A DNA stretch of 64,000 nt from Atrina japonica (taxonomy: Eukaryota; Mollusca; Bivalvia; Pterioida; Pinnidae), in contig BROG01000549.1 in NCBI GenBank assembly GCA_030159075.1, forward strand, positions 62,001-126,000, written 5' to 3'. The translations under genes were made by a program, and so were the position numbers. Below the pieces are notes generated by a model. That model ran no database searches, was not told the DNA's origin, and saw nothing but the letters and a program-made list of their open reading frames with translations. Position 1 is the stretch's first letter, and each line of letters starts with the position of its first letter. This document shows, one piece after another, positions 48,293 through 61,540 of this stretch.

Positions 48293-49223
48293 GAAATTAT
48301 CACCAAGCTGAATTCGGACATTTTTATTTTTATTATTCTGGACTCTGCAAAACAAACATATGTTTCTATTTTCACATGTATGTTTACCTTTTAATTTACC
48401 CCGTGACACACGGATTATAATATCAATTTACATTCAATTGTTTATGTTTTCTCACTACATGTGCCTAGACTTTGTGACACCTGGACAATGATTATAATAC
48501 AGGAAATTGACTTACTTCACATGTTAATCCTCTTTTTACATAATTATTTTTTATTTCTGTCAAAACAATTATGTACTTATTTAATGTCTCAATTATATTA
48601 ATGTACATCTGTCTAAGATTTAATTTGCTATTGTTTGGTGATTGACTCAACACCTCTCAAACTGATACCAGATCTTGTATTTACAAACCATTGTTCCAAA
48701 TTCTTATAAATACTTTTGTAACATTTCAATTCCTAAGTTCGGACATCAGACACACTACTGATAACACCGACTCGGTACTTTGTTTTTGGAGACCACGTAT
48801 ACTACTGGTCATATATCCAACTTGCCTTCTATTTTCATTCAGGACTTATGACTTTTTATTCAATATTTTGGACTTATTATTTATTACTCATCATTTCGGA
48901 CTATTTGCATTTTATTGTTACATTTTGTGATTTTATACTGTTCCATCGTTGCGGCTTGTCAATAAATACGGATTAACTTATACAGTGTTCTTCCTGGAGT
49001 TGTATTTTGGTGGACCACAGAGAATACGGCACTCTATCTACTTTACGGCCCACAGCGCCACGTTACTTTACGGCCCACAGCGCCACACACAACGTCTCTT
49101 ACTCTTCTTCTCGCCAATATTCCCTCACCCCGTTCGTTAACAACACAACAGCGGATACGGCTCCAGCGAAAACATCAACGACAGAACAACGTCCTATACC
49201 AACACGAGAAACCCCGTTGTGAT
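48293..49223 (+). repeat. 3' LTR of the gag-only element
   Basis: Follows the purine tract and matches the 5' copy from GAATTCGGAC to ACCCCGTTGT. The 99-codon frames in both LTRs cover the same CTTTACGGCCCACAGCGCCA blocks and are not genes. An AATAAA lies near 48960. Confidence 0.7.
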
Positions 49224-49544
49224 AATAACACAATGTAGGGAAAATCATATACATTTTGATATAATGCAAATTTTGTTCATATTCATACAGACTTAAAAAA
49301 CACAAATAAAAAATTATTTACTGATATGTAGGGCAAACACTTTCGAGATAAACTGAAATAAAACTAAGCTTAGTCAGAAGTCATTAAATTCAAAATATAT
49401 AGACAAATCCAGGGCGAATCTATGATTTGAAGTTAGATTGAAGGACGAGTATGAAGTTGTTTTTGCCGAGTGAAGTGAAGGGCGAAATTTTTGGTAATTT
49501 ATTTTCATTAATTTTCCAACTTCTTATTTAAAAAAAACAGCAAA

Positions 49545-49730
49545 ACCTCGCCATTTAAACCACCTATCTGACCCAAAGTGGTCTTATTAGTGAGGTGGTC
49601 TCTTTAGTAAAGTTCTGTACTGATTCAACATTAGTTAAGAGACTGGAAATTCACGGTCCTAATTGTGAAGTGGTCTCCTAAGCGACGTGTTCTTTAGGTG
49701 TTGTTCCACTTTACAGTGGTTTTAAGTATT
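49545..49730. repeat. Small dispersed element (GTGGTCT type)
   Basis: Repeated AGTGGTCT and GAGGTGGTCTC motifs around an uncharacterised core; it resembles the segment at 15008-15190. Confidence 0.4.
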
Positions 49731-49739
49731 ATTTAAATT

Positions 49740-49860
49740 TACTGTACATATAGTAAATCCATATGACCTGGCGGGGTGGAGTCTTATGAACCCTTTCTTG
49801 ACCTGGACGACCAAAAAATAACATTAAAATTACACTGACTGGAGTAATTATATCTACTAC
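49740..49860 (-). repeat. Dispersed repeat shared with 22428-22540
   Basis: Read on the minus strand it has ACTCCAGTCAGTGTAATTTT, then AGGTCAAGAAAGGGTT and CCGCCAGGT, as at 22428-22540. Confidence 0.6.
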
Positions 49861-49974
49861 ATGAGAAACTATCCTCTACAAAAAAAAAAATGGCGAGCGT
49901 AGTGACCCGAAAAACGAAGAATGAAAGATGGCGAGCGAGGCGAGCCGAAAATCTTTAGGCATTAATACTTTGAC

Positions 49975-50110
49975 ACCGGTAAGGTCAGATTATTTATTTT
50001 CTTGCTAGTCGAGGACAGATGATTTATTTTCAAATTTTTCAAGGCCAGAATAAATATTTTCAAAATGTGCCAGCCTCACCCCCCTCAGAATCACATGGTC
50101 GTACCCTAAC
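49975..50110 (-). repeat. Dispersed element with TTATTTATTTTC repeats, inverted copy
   Basis: Counterpart of 44516-44690 in reverse orientation, ending in the complement of GTACGACCATGTGATTC. Confidence 0.55.
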
Positions 50111-52340
50111 TAAGTACGTCCATATTCACAAAGAAACTTGGACTTGAAAATTGTGCGTAAGTCTAAGACAACTCAAACCACTCTTAAGTATAACTTTATT
50201 GTCGTAACCAACTAAACAAATAATATAACAGCATGATACTGAGCAAAATTTATTGGGTACATATCTATGTGATTAAAAGTATGACAGACGGGACGAGTCT
50301 ATGCACATCTATTTATGCACATCTATTTACATAACCATCGTGTATAGGCTATACAGACAATTCCACTTATTTGCATACCTGATGATGGCAAATTCCTGTT
50401 AATTGCATACGAATTCAAAGCACAAAACAATTTCCTATCTCTTACATGTTAAACATTCCTCTAATTGCATAGATTAAACCAAGAATTCCTGTTAATTGCA
50501 TAAAATATTCCCTAAAATGGGGGGAAATGTACTGATTTTGGTAAAACGTTATATGTGAACATACTATTTTTATGAAAAGGAGAACATACTATATCAAGTT
50601 TTATGAAAATTTTGCTTTTGTAAAATTATTTTACCCTAATGCTTGAGATTCCATAATTAATGTACTTAGATGTTTTTAATAGTATTATACACATAACTGA
50701 AAGGACTAATTGAACATAAATCATAATTGTTCACTAAAACTAACTGTTATTTGCATACTTTTCTCTGATATTTTGGCTATGCAATTAAGAGGAATCCATT
50801 GTATATCTAGGCCTATTGCCGGGCGAGTCTATTAGTACGAACATGGTGCACAACTTCTGAAAAATTTCTTTTAACTTGTTCACAAGACCGACTGACAAAC
50901 AGCTAAAATAGTTTTATTTACCTATTAGCATGATTGTCATATTTTCTTCATCAATTTGTGGTTTTTTTTTCACAGAATTTGCGAGTTTTAAAGTGTATGC
51001 AAATACAATTTTTCAAGCCAGTCGTCTCTATAAGATAATAAACAAAATATATGCTAAATACGTCGTTTTAGAGATCCGGGACGGTTCAGAAATTACAACG
51101 CACTGATCATGTGACTTTCAGAAAATTTAGGGCACTTTGGTAGCCGTGAATACAAATTAACTATAGAGGGTAGAGGAAATCAATATTAATCAAAAAGCAC
51201 GTGCTGATATGTGGTGTCATGTTGAAAATCATCAGAGAGAAAACTAAGCCAGATAAATATCCATGGATGGACGACAATTCATTTAAATGAATTTTCCAAT
51301 AAAAAATATGAACCTACTACTATATGGGTAGTAAAAAATAAAGCATGACAAGTTTTAATTTTTGTATTTACCACCCACAGTCAATTAAAAAATTAAAACA
51401 TGACACCAATATTTTTTTTATTTTCTGTACTCCTCTATCGACGATTTTTATAATATACATGTTATGCAAATCATTAATGGAGTAGCCATATATAAGATAA
51501 AAATGAAATGAATTCTATTATCTAATTCGAAATATATCCGCGACTCTTGGTATTTTCCGTCTCTGTTATTGAGAATTTCAGCTATTTCCTCTTTCGAATA
51601 TTCGGCAGATGTGGTCCATATCTATTTTCTGGTATAAACAATGAAGCAGACAACATTTCACGCGAAATTTGTCAACATTTCGATGTTGACCGGTCAACAT
51701 TTTTGTGAGGAAAACATCTGGAATTTTGGACTTTTCCAATATAGTAGAGTATAAAGAATAAAAAGTAATTTTATAACAATGCAGTTTATAATTAATTCAT
51801 CTTTAAACAAGAACAGAAAAGAGGTTTCGCCATCATATTTGTTACTTATAGACCAGTAAGAGTTACTGTTCCTTTAAGGACATGTGGCGTTCTCGCAGAA
51901 CGCAACTGCCATGAACCCTTGGTTTCTGAAATAATTATTTTATTCATACAAAGAGAAGATGTATCAGGATATACAAAATGAAAATGATTAAATAGGAAAC
52001 GATTATCAAAAATTCTTGATACTGAAAAAAATACAAAGAAACAAACAATCTTAAGAAATTAATATCAGTGAAAGTACGTGAAAGTTAGAGGAACGGGCAC
52101 TCAGGTGTTACAGTTCCGTAACTCTTACACAGATGATCTTCAAGATAAACATCTAATCGTAAATCGGGAATCCGGTATAATAATTCCTTTAGCTTCTGTG
52201 AATCAGTCGTAAATGCTGCCGGAAAGTTGCTATAAAAAGTCAATAGGTTTCAAGGTTTTCAATAAATAACTAAACAGCTGACCCGAATCTTGTTATCTGT
52301 TCTATCTAATACTAATACTCTAGATGTCACGTGGTTTCCG
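50111..52340. other. Intergenic; nothing recognised
   Basis: No exon or RNA gene was recognised. It contains several AATTGCATA/GCATA... repeats near 50370-50520, too diverged to define. Confidence 0.4.
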
Positions 52341-52341
52341 G

Positions 52342-53774
52342 TTATTTTGCCATCAACATCAGTAACTGTTGCACCACGACGCTAAGTAGAATCAACACGG
52401 CGGAAACACTTGTTATGTTTCCTGAACTGGGATTACTGTCTGCGCTTGCATCATCCAGTATTATAGTCGGGTCATACAACACAGAACTGTTGAATCTGTT
52501 GAAACGGAACACAAAGGATTGTTTGTTTGCCTGAATATCCAAGAGGGGATAATTCCCTGGCATATTTTCCCACAGACCGCTACCATCATATTGTACCTGA
52601 AAAAACAAAGGAATAATTTGATTCTTCGCAGTAATATTTACATACAGGCTGTTATTTCCTTCATTGCAAATACACAGACCGATTGTATTTATATTCAATG
52701 CTTGACATACAGCTGTTCAGTCGTTACGTCATATGAAAACCTCCCGCGAAAAGTCAATTATATAGAATGATTTCGTATCCAGCTGACTACAGATTCACAG
52801 AAAATAGTAATATATATAAATATAAGAATCGTTTTTCATTTTTTGAAAAACATGGAACATACATGCAATGACTCATGGAAAAAATTCAATGTGCTGCACA
52901 GAGCTTATTTATGTCTTTCTGCTGTAGAAATGTTACCCAGAATTTGCATTGTACTATATAGAACACCTGAATCCAGAAAATATTTACCAGATTCCGATTA
53001 TGTACTTAGAATGAAGCAAAATTCCAAGTGTAGTGTGAAAGCGAAAGACGCATAAGCCAGATCACACCCTCTAAAATAAATATGATTATACTTACGTACC
53101 TGTCTAGACAACAAAACTGACGAATTTCCACCGAAATCGTAGAAATCTCCCATTGGTCTGCCTGTATCAGTTGTCCTTCTTGCAGATTGCCTTCCCTTGA
53201 TTTCTAGTGCAAGATCAAGGAACATCCCAGTTTGTAGCGTCGATCCTTGTCTACATTCAACACCTCCAGATTCACCACAAAATGTCCAATTACGAATCTG
53301 AATATTAAATTTTACATTTCCAGCCGAAACCATAATGTCTTCATCTCCGATGACAATACCGCCGTCCTCAGTAAAGATGTAAACGTCAATTTCTATCGTT
53401 GCTGTGACCGATTCTATCGAAGATGAAAATGTGAATGTTTTAACACTAAGGTTTTGAAACTTGTCGTCTGATATTTCGGAAAAGGTAAAATCCAAGGTAG
53501 AAAAGGACTGAAAACTATGTCTGGATTGACCGCTTTGACCGACAGTTTCGTTGTTCGCGCCTCTCTCAATTATTGAGTCAAAATCTATTACAATACCGTT
53601 TGGGTCTCTGGCAGGATTTTGTGTCCGTCCGACGCGAATCTTCCCGGACTGACCAAGTGCCTGGGCATAGATACCATTCGCTGATACGGTAGCATCACCC
53701 AATGTTCGGTCATACATCAGACTGATAGATATAAAAAAGCAAATTGTAAAGTAGCCACCAAGAAAAACAGCCAT
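52342..53774 (-). CDS. Secreted, GPI-anchored skeletal-matrix-like protein
   Basis: Two minus-strand exons, 53100-53774 and 52342-52596, joined in phase 0 with GT-AG ends, give 309 residues. A signal peptide (GGYFTICFFISISLMYD) is followed by a region with IEIDVYIFTEDGGIVIGDED, KFNIQIRNWTFC and TGMFLDLALEIKG. This reminds me of coral and mollusc skeletal organic matrix proteins (the acidic SOMP/SAARP group). The C-terminus has a small-residue cleavage region and a hydrophobic tail (VSAVLILLSVVVQQLLMLM) typical of GPI attachment. It is probably an extracellular, membrane-attached protein, perhaps in biomineralisation. The family match is by eye and moderate. Confidence 0.7.
52830..52920 (+). 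repeat. One arm of the 54962-55086 hairpin family
   Basis: TTTTTCATTTTTTGAAA, then AAATGCAATG-like and GGAAAAAA blocks, in the same order as the left arm of the hairpin at 54962. It lies in the single intron of the GPI-anchored gene. Confidence 0.45.
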
Positions 53775-53789
53775 AATGTATAATCAAGT

Positions 53790-54960
53790 TGTACTACAAC
53801 TAAACTCTGCAATAACAGGAAAGATTTACCGTAACACACAGGATGTCAATGATGACTCATGTGTATGTATGTAAACATAAGTACATTAAGGTCACTGTAC
53901 GGATGCGGATTTACCCCGCCTTCGAATTTGATAATAAGCCTGCCTCAAATGTTATGGGTCTGTTGTTGAATGAGGTTGCCAGAGATTTGATCTTAGCCAG
54001 AACATGACGTCATAATTATTTACGTCAGAATCATATGACGTTATATACCACACTCCTCACAGCCGGAAACGGCCATTGATTATTATGTAAGCCAAGTCGA
54101 AGAGCTAGCGTAGACGGCGTCACTGCTGTTTCAGAGTTTGTTTATACTGGTCATGGTTTCATTTCATGCTTAGTATGTAGATCTATAACAATAATATTTT
54201 TAGTATTACTGTAGGCGTTTCAATCATTTCTCTGTACTAAAATTTTAAAATTACGTTATTTTGGATTCATTTACCACTTCATATCTACCCGTCAATACAC
54301 ATGTCACTGACGGTAAGCGAGGATAAGTTTCTATGGGAGAAGTCACCAGCCATGAACCGTGTGTCCAAAAACTGGGGCCAGCGCGATTTAAAATGAGACT
54401 GATTCATTTACCACATGGTAACCGATAACGTTAGTTGGTACTAGTATCTCCAATAGTGATGGAACATTACTGTACGTAATCTTCCCGCTGAAATGATGTA
54501 AGTGTGGGATATCGCCTTCTAGCGTCATTCCATCACTAATTAAAAACAATAGTTCCGCACAAACGTAATCGGGAATAACGTGGTACACGAATTAGTCCCA
54601 AACCACCTTTATTTCAGTGGGTCGATTTAAGGCTAGTGTAGGTGCCTTCTTTTTAAAATCTTAAATGGATATTTTATTTATCTATTTATTTGTATTAAAT
54701 TCAATATAAAGTGCCAACTGAACAGTAATAAAACAATTTGTTTAATTTTAATCCATCTTTATGCGTTTAGACAGCCAACGGACCGATTTGCACCGATCAC
54801 CATGAACTTATAACTGCCAATGGGCCGATTGAGCCGATTTATAATAAAGTTTTTGGTTGTTGTTTATTTTCTAATTTTACTTAGCATTTGGTATCATCAA
54901 GTAGATCGATCAAATTTCAAAATTATAATGACGTCATTTTCCGACGCGTGTTTTTAAGAA
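53790..54960. other. Upstream of the GPI-anchored gene; nothing recognised
   Basis: It should contain the promoter of the minus-strand gene. A 66-codon frame at 54388-54588 (-) matches no family I know. Confidence 0.4.
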
Positions 54961-54961
54961 T

Positions 54962-55086
54962 TGTTTTTCATTTTTTTGAAAGCATTGAGTATAAATGCAA
55001 TGGATTAAGGAAAAAAGTTCTGTACAGCACTTTTCCCCATAATCCATTGCATTTATACTTAATGCCTTAAAAGGAGTGAAAAACAA
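54962..55086. repeat. Hairpin inverted repeat, ~60 bp arms
   Basis: AGTATAAATGCAATGGATTA in the left arm faces AATCCATTGCATTTATACTT in the right arm, with TTGTTTTTCA / GTGAAAAACAA outer ends. A short loop lies at about 55025. Confidence 0.85.
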
Positions 55087-55089
55087 TCA

Positions 55090-56090
55090 TTATATTTATA
55101 TATATTAGCATTTTCTGTTTTTTGCGGTGGGAGTTTTTCATATAACGTAACAGCTAAACAGCTGTATGAGACGAGAAGTAGTTCCCCTTTTCTGTCTGGA
55201 AATACTAAATGGAAATGATGTTTATTTTCTTATCTTCATATCATTTTGAAAGAAACTAGTGATATGGAAAATTTTGAATACGTGTCAGATTTGTTTTGAA
55301 GTTATTTTAAAATACGTCTGCTTGGTACCTGGAAGGTTAATTTTGTCAGAAGAGAATTGAAAATGCAAATGGCCGCGCCCATTGGTATGCTGTATAATGT
55401 ATTTACAACAAATTTGCGTTTGAATTCTGATATATTATTAATGGGATATACCATAGAAAGTTTGAATGTGACTTACGAGAAGGGAGACAGTTGATATTCA
55501 TTCATGACAACTGAAAGTAGCCATTTTATTTGACATTTTTTACCAATCAGCTGGGAACCATGATGACTGATTGGTACGTAACTTGCGTAAGTATTTCACA
55601 CGATGCGAGTGACAAATTGTTCTGATAGGAATATCCAGTGAAGGCAAACAAATCGACCTGTTTATCAGAGATGCTTGACAAAGGCCTGTATCTACGAAAC
55701 GAACTTTCATTTCTGTGGTCTATGGTTCTGGTCATAACATCATAACATGACTAGATATATCGCGATATGGGCCTGTAGGCTGTACAGTGTGCTATAGATG
55801 TAGATTTAGTCTTGTGTTTACGATTTCTTTCTGCGATTTTTGTTTTTGTTTCGTGGTAATGTATGGCTTTTAAGATTGAATAAATAAGAAGTAAATATGT
55901 GATATTCTATTCTTTATTGATTCATTCAGGCATTCCTACGCCAAAATATAAAGCGGTTAATACTCGGGTCACGTGACTGCGTGTACCGACAAATCCAATA
56001 CATCGCTCTTTATACTTGCAAAGAAAGGAATTGCAGTTTGTATGTGAATATAACATATTATTTGGTTTCGAACTTTTTTACCACTGAGCA
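55090..56090. other. Intergenic; nothing recognised
   Basis: No gene or clear repeat supported. Confidence 0.4.
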
Positions 56091-56095
56091 ACTTA

Positions 56096-59000
56096 CAATT
56101 TAGTCAATACACACTTACTTCGTATCAGAGTTATACGACTTTATAATGACCTACCACAGAATTATAGTTCTTCATAATGACTTGTCAGAGTTATAGCATT
56201 TTATAATGGCTTGTCAGAGTTATAGGACTTTAAAATGACTTGTCAGAGTTATAGCATTTTATAATGACTTGACAGAGTTATAGCATTTTATAATGACTTG
56301 TCAGAGTTATAGCATTTTATAATGACTTGTCAGAGTTATAGCATTTTATAATGACTTGTCAGAGTTATAGCATTTTATAATGACTTGTCAGAGTTATAGG
56401 ACTTTATAATGGTTTGTTACAGAGTTATAGGACTTTATAATGGTTTGATACAGAGTTACAGGACTTTACAGAGTTACAGGACTTTATAATGGTTTGATAC
56501 AGAGTTATGGACTTTATAATGGTTTGATACAGAGTTATAGGACTTTATAATATAGAGTTATAGGATTTTATAATGGTTTGATACAGAGTTATAGTCATTT
56601 ATGGTTTGATACAGAGTTATAGGACTTTAAATGGTGATACTTGAGTTACAGGACTTATATAATGGTTTGATACAGAGTTACAGTCTTTAGAGGTTTGATA
56701 CAGAGTTACAGGACTTTTATAATGGTTTGTCACAGAGTTACAGGACTTTATAATTTTATACAGAGTTACAGGACTTTATAATGGTTTGATACAGAGTTAT
56801 AGCTTTATAATGGTTTGATAATTACAGGACTTTATAATGGTGTCAGAGTTATAGCTTTATAATGGCTTGTCATAGTTATGGACTTTATAATGATTTGATA
56901 CAGAGTTATAGGACTTTATAATGGTTTTGCCACAGTCATACGACTAGTAGTCAGAATTATAGGACTTTAATGACTTGTCAGAGTTATAGGACTTTATGAT
57001 GTCTTGCAAAAGTATAGGACTTTTGATGACTTGTCAGAGTTATAGGACTTTTGATGACTTGTCAGAGTTATAGGACTTTAAAATGGTTTGCCACAGAGTT
57101 ATAGGACTTTATAATGGTTTGCCACAGAGTTATAGGACTTTATAATGGTTTGCCACAGAGTTATAGGACTTTATAATGGTTTGATACAGAGTTATAGGAC
57201 TTTATAATGGCTTGTCAGAGTTATAGGACTTTATAATGGTTTGATACAGAGACTTTATAATGGTTTTGCCACAGAGTTTTATAATGGTTTGATACAGAGT
57301 TATAGGACTTTATAATGGCTTGTCAGAGTTATAGGACTTTATAATGGTTTGATACAGAGTTATAGGACTTTATAATGGTTTGCCACAGAGTTATAGGACT
57401 TTATAATGGTTTGATACAGAGTTATAGGACTTTATAATGGTTTGATACAGAGTTACAGGACTTTATAATGGTTTGATACAGAGTTATAGGACTTTATAAT
57501 GGCTTGTCAGAGTTATAGGACTTTATAATGGTTTGCCACAGAGTTATAGATACAGAGTTATAGGACTTTATAATGGCTTGTCAGAATTATAGGACTTTGG
57601 TTTTGATACAGAGTTATAGGACTTTATAGTACAGAGTTATAGGACTTTATAATGGTTTGATACAGAGTTACAGGACTTTATAATGGTTTGATACAGAGTT
57701 ATAGGACTTTATAATGGTTTGATACAGAGTTATAGGACTTTATAATGGTTTGATACAGAGTTATAGGACTTTATAATGGTTTGATACAGAGTTATAGGAC
57801 TTTATAATGGTTTGATACAGAGTTATAGGACTTTATAATGGTTTGATACAGAGTTATAGGACTTTATAATGGTTTGATACAGAGTTATAGGACTTTATAA
57901 TGGTTTGATACAGAGTTATAGGACTTTATAATGGTTTGTCAGGTTTGCCACAGAGTTATAGGACTTTATAATGGTTTGATACAGAGTTACAGGACTTTAT
58001 AATGGTTTGATACAGAGTTATAGGACTTTATAATGGTTTGATACAGAGTTACAGGAGTTATAATGGTTTGATAACAGAGTTATAGGACTTTAAATGGTTT
58101 GATACAGAGTTACAGGACTTTATAATGGCTTGTACAGAGTTATAGGACTTTATAATGGGGACTTTATAATGGTTTGATACAGAGTTACAGGACTTTATAA
58201 TGGTTTGATACAGAGTTACAGGACTTTATAATGGTTTGATACAGAGTTACAGGACTTTATAATGGTTTGTCACAGAGTTATTAGGACTTTATAATGGTTT
58301 GATACAGAGTTACAGGACTTTATAATGGTTTGATACAGAGTTATAGGACTTTATAATTACAGGACTATAATGGCTTGTCAGAGTTATAGGACTTTATAAT
58401 GGCTTGTCACTTTATAATGATTTGATACAGAGTTATAGGACTTTATAATGGTTTGCCACAGGCCTCATACGACTATATAATGACTAGTCAGAATTATAAG
58501 ACTTTATAATGACTTGTCAGAGTTATAGGACTTTATGATGTCTTGCAAAAGGTATAGGACTTTTGATGACTTGTCAGAGTTATAAGACTTTTGATGACTT
58601 GTCAGAGTTATAGGACTTTAAAATGGTTTGCCACAGAGTTATAGGACTTTATAATGGTTTGCCACAGAGTTATAGGACTTTATAATGGTTTGCCACAGAG
58701 TTACAGGACTTTATAATGGTTTGATACAGAGTTATAGGACTTTATAATGGCTTGTCAGAGTTATAGGACTTTATAATGCTTTGATACAGAGTTATAGGAC
58801 TTTATAATGGATTGCCACAGAGTTATAGGACTTTATAATGGTTTGATACAGAGTTATAGGACTTTATAATGGCTTGTCAGAGTTATAGGACTTTATAATG
58901 GTTTGATACAGAGTTATAGGACTTTATAATGGTTTGCCACAGAGTTATAGGACTTTATAATGGTTTGATACAGAGTTATAGGACTTTATAATGGTTTGAT

Positions 59001-61213
59001 ACAGAGTTACAGGACTTTATAATGGTTTGATACAGAGTTATAGGACTTTATAATGGCTTGTCAGAGTTATAGGACTTTATAATGGTTTGCCACAGAGTTA
59101 TAGGACTTTATAATGGTTTGATACAGAGTTATAGGACTTTATAATGGTTTGTCACAGAGTTATAGGACTTTATAATGGTTTGATACAGAGTTACAGGACT
59201 TTATAATGGTTTGATACAGAGTTATAGGACTTTATAATGGTTTGATACAGAGTTACAGGACTTTATAATGGCTTGTCAGAGTTATAGGACTTTATAATGG
59301 CTTGTCAGAGTTATAGGACTTTATAATGATTTGATACAGAGTTATAGGACTTTATAATGGTTTGCCACAGGCCTCATACGACTATATAATGACTAGTCAG
59401 AATTATAAGACTTTATAATGACTTGTCAGAGTTATAGGACTTTATGATGTCTTGCAAAAGGTATAGGACTTTTGATGACTTGTCAGAGTTATAGGACTTT
59501 CGATGACTTGTCAGAGTTATAGGACTTTAAAATGGTTTGCCACAGAGTTATAGGACTTTATAATGGTTTGCCACAGAGTTATTGGACTTTATAATGGTTT
59601 GCCACAGAGTTACAGGACTTTATAATGGTTTGATACATAGTTATAGGACTTTATAATGGCTTGTCAGAGTTATAGGACTTTATAATGCTTTGATACAGAG
59701 CTATAGGACTTTATAATGGTTTGCCACAGAGTTATAGGACTTTGATACAGAGTTATAGGACTTTATAATGGCTTGTCAGAGTTATAGGACTTTATAATGG
59801 TTTGATACAGAGTTATAGGACTTTATAATGGTTTGCCACAGAGTTATAGGACTTTATAATGGTTTGATACAGAGTTATAGGACTTTATAATGGTTTGATA
59901 CAGAGTTACAGGACTTTATAATGGTTTGATACAGAGTTATAGGACTTTATAATGGCTTGTCAGAGTTATAGGACTTTATAATGATTTGATACAGAGTTAT
60001 AGGACTTTATAATGGTTTGCCACAGGCCTCATACGACTATATAATGACTAGTCAGAATTATAAGACTTTATAATGACTTGTCAGAGGACTTTATGATGTC
60101 TTGCAAAAGGTATAGGACTTTTGATGACTTGTCAGAGTTATAGGACTTTCGATGACTTGTCAGAGTTATAGGACTTTAAAATGGTTTGCCACAGAGTTAT
60201 AGGACTTTATAATGGTTTGCCACAGAGTTATTGGACTTTATAATGGTTTGCCACAGAGTTACAGGACTTTAGGTTTGATACATAGTTATAGACTTTATAA
60301 TGGCTTGTCAGAGTTATAGGACTTTATAATGCTTTGATACAGAGCTATAGGACTTTATAATGGTTTGCCACAGAGTTATAGGACTTTATAATGGTTTGAT
60401 ACAGAGTTATAGGACTTTATAATGGCTTGTCAGAGTTATAGGACTTTATAATGGTTTGATACAGAGTTATAGGACTTTATAATGGTTTGCCACAGAGTGG
60501 ACTTTATAATGGTTTGATACAGAGTTATAGGTTTGATACAGAGTTACAGGACTTTATAATGGTTTTGATCAGAGTTATAGGACTTTATAATGGCTTGTCA
60601 GAGTTATAGGACTTTATAATGGTTTGATACAGAGTTATAGGGCTTTATAATGGCTTGTCAGAGTTATAGGACTTTATAATGGTTTGATACAGAGTTATAG
60701 GACTTTATAATGGTTTGATACAGAGTTATAGGACTTTATAATGGTTTGATACAGAGTTACAGGACTTTATAATGGTTTGATACAGAGTTATAGGACTTTA
60801 TAATGGTTTGATACAGAGTTACAGGACTTTATAATGGTTTGATACAGAGTTATAGGACTTTATAATGGTTTGATACAGAGTAGACTTTATAATGGTTTGA
60901 TACAGAGTTATAGGACTTTATAATGGTTTGATACAGAGTTATAGGACTTTATAATGGTTTGATACAGAGTTATAGGACTTTATGATGTCTTGCAAAAGGT
61001 ATAGGACTTTTGATGACTTGTCAGAGTTATAGGACTTTTGATGACTTGTCAGAGTTATAGGACTTTTGATGACTTGTCAGAGTTATAGGACTTTTGATGA
61101 CTTGTCAGAGTTATAGGACTTTTGATGACTTGTCAGAGTTATAGGACTTTAAAATGACTTGTCAGAGTTACAGGACTTTATAATGACTTGTCTGAGTTAT
61201 AGGACTTTAAAAA
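56096..61213 (+). repeat. 5.1 kb minisatellite array, 29/31 bp units
   Basis: The unit is built on ATAGGACTTTATAATGG followed by one of several linkers: TTTGATACAGAGTT (31 bp), CTTGTCAGAGTT (29 bp) or TTTGCCACAGAGTT (31 bp). Roughly 165 units are present. A variant block with CATACGAC and GATGTCTTGCAAAAG recurs near 56935, 58462, 59371 and 60026, and a part of it near 60985. Stops occur in every frame, so the array is non-coding. It is by far the largest repeat in the window. Confidence 0.97.
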
Positions 61214-61369
61214 GGACTGATAGATAGGTTGGTAGGTAGGTAGATGGACAGTTGTATAGATAGATAGACAGACAGATAAATTAAGAGATAGACAGAGAGA
61301 CAGATGTGGAGTCAGATTCATAGATAGATATGTAAATAGATAGATATGTAGAAAGATAGATAGACAGAG

Positions 61370-61418
<49 letters not shown>

Positions 61419-61540
61419 TGTAAATAGATAGATATGTAGAAAGATAGATAGACAGAGAGACAGACAGATAGATAGATAGATACATAGATAGATAGATAGA
61501 AAGATAGATAGATATATAGATAGATAGATAGATAGATAAC
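61214..61540. repeat. GATA-type microsatellite
   Basis: Imperfect runs of GATA, with GACA and GTA interruptions; two ~90 bp blocks near 61320 and 61410 repeat each other. The long minus-strand frames rich in Ser, Ile and Tyr are artefacts. Confidence 0.9.

Larger units (their letters stand above)
45378..49223 (+). mobile_element. Non-autonomous LTR retrotransposon (gag-only)
   Basis: Two long direct repeats flank a short internal region with a single gag-like gene. The 5' repeat spans about 45378-47363 and is split by a 1.15 kb foldback element. The 3' repeat spans about 48293-49223. A primer-binding-like TGGTGGAGAAATCC follows the 5' repeat at 47369, and a purine tract (GGAGAGGAGGG) precedes the 3' repeat near 48281. 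No protease, reverse transcriptase or integrase is present, so it depends on other elements. Confidence 0.7.

Noticed and set aside
56096..61213. CRISPR-like array
   Set aside because: Units are contiguous with no unique spacers; it is an animal minisatellite.
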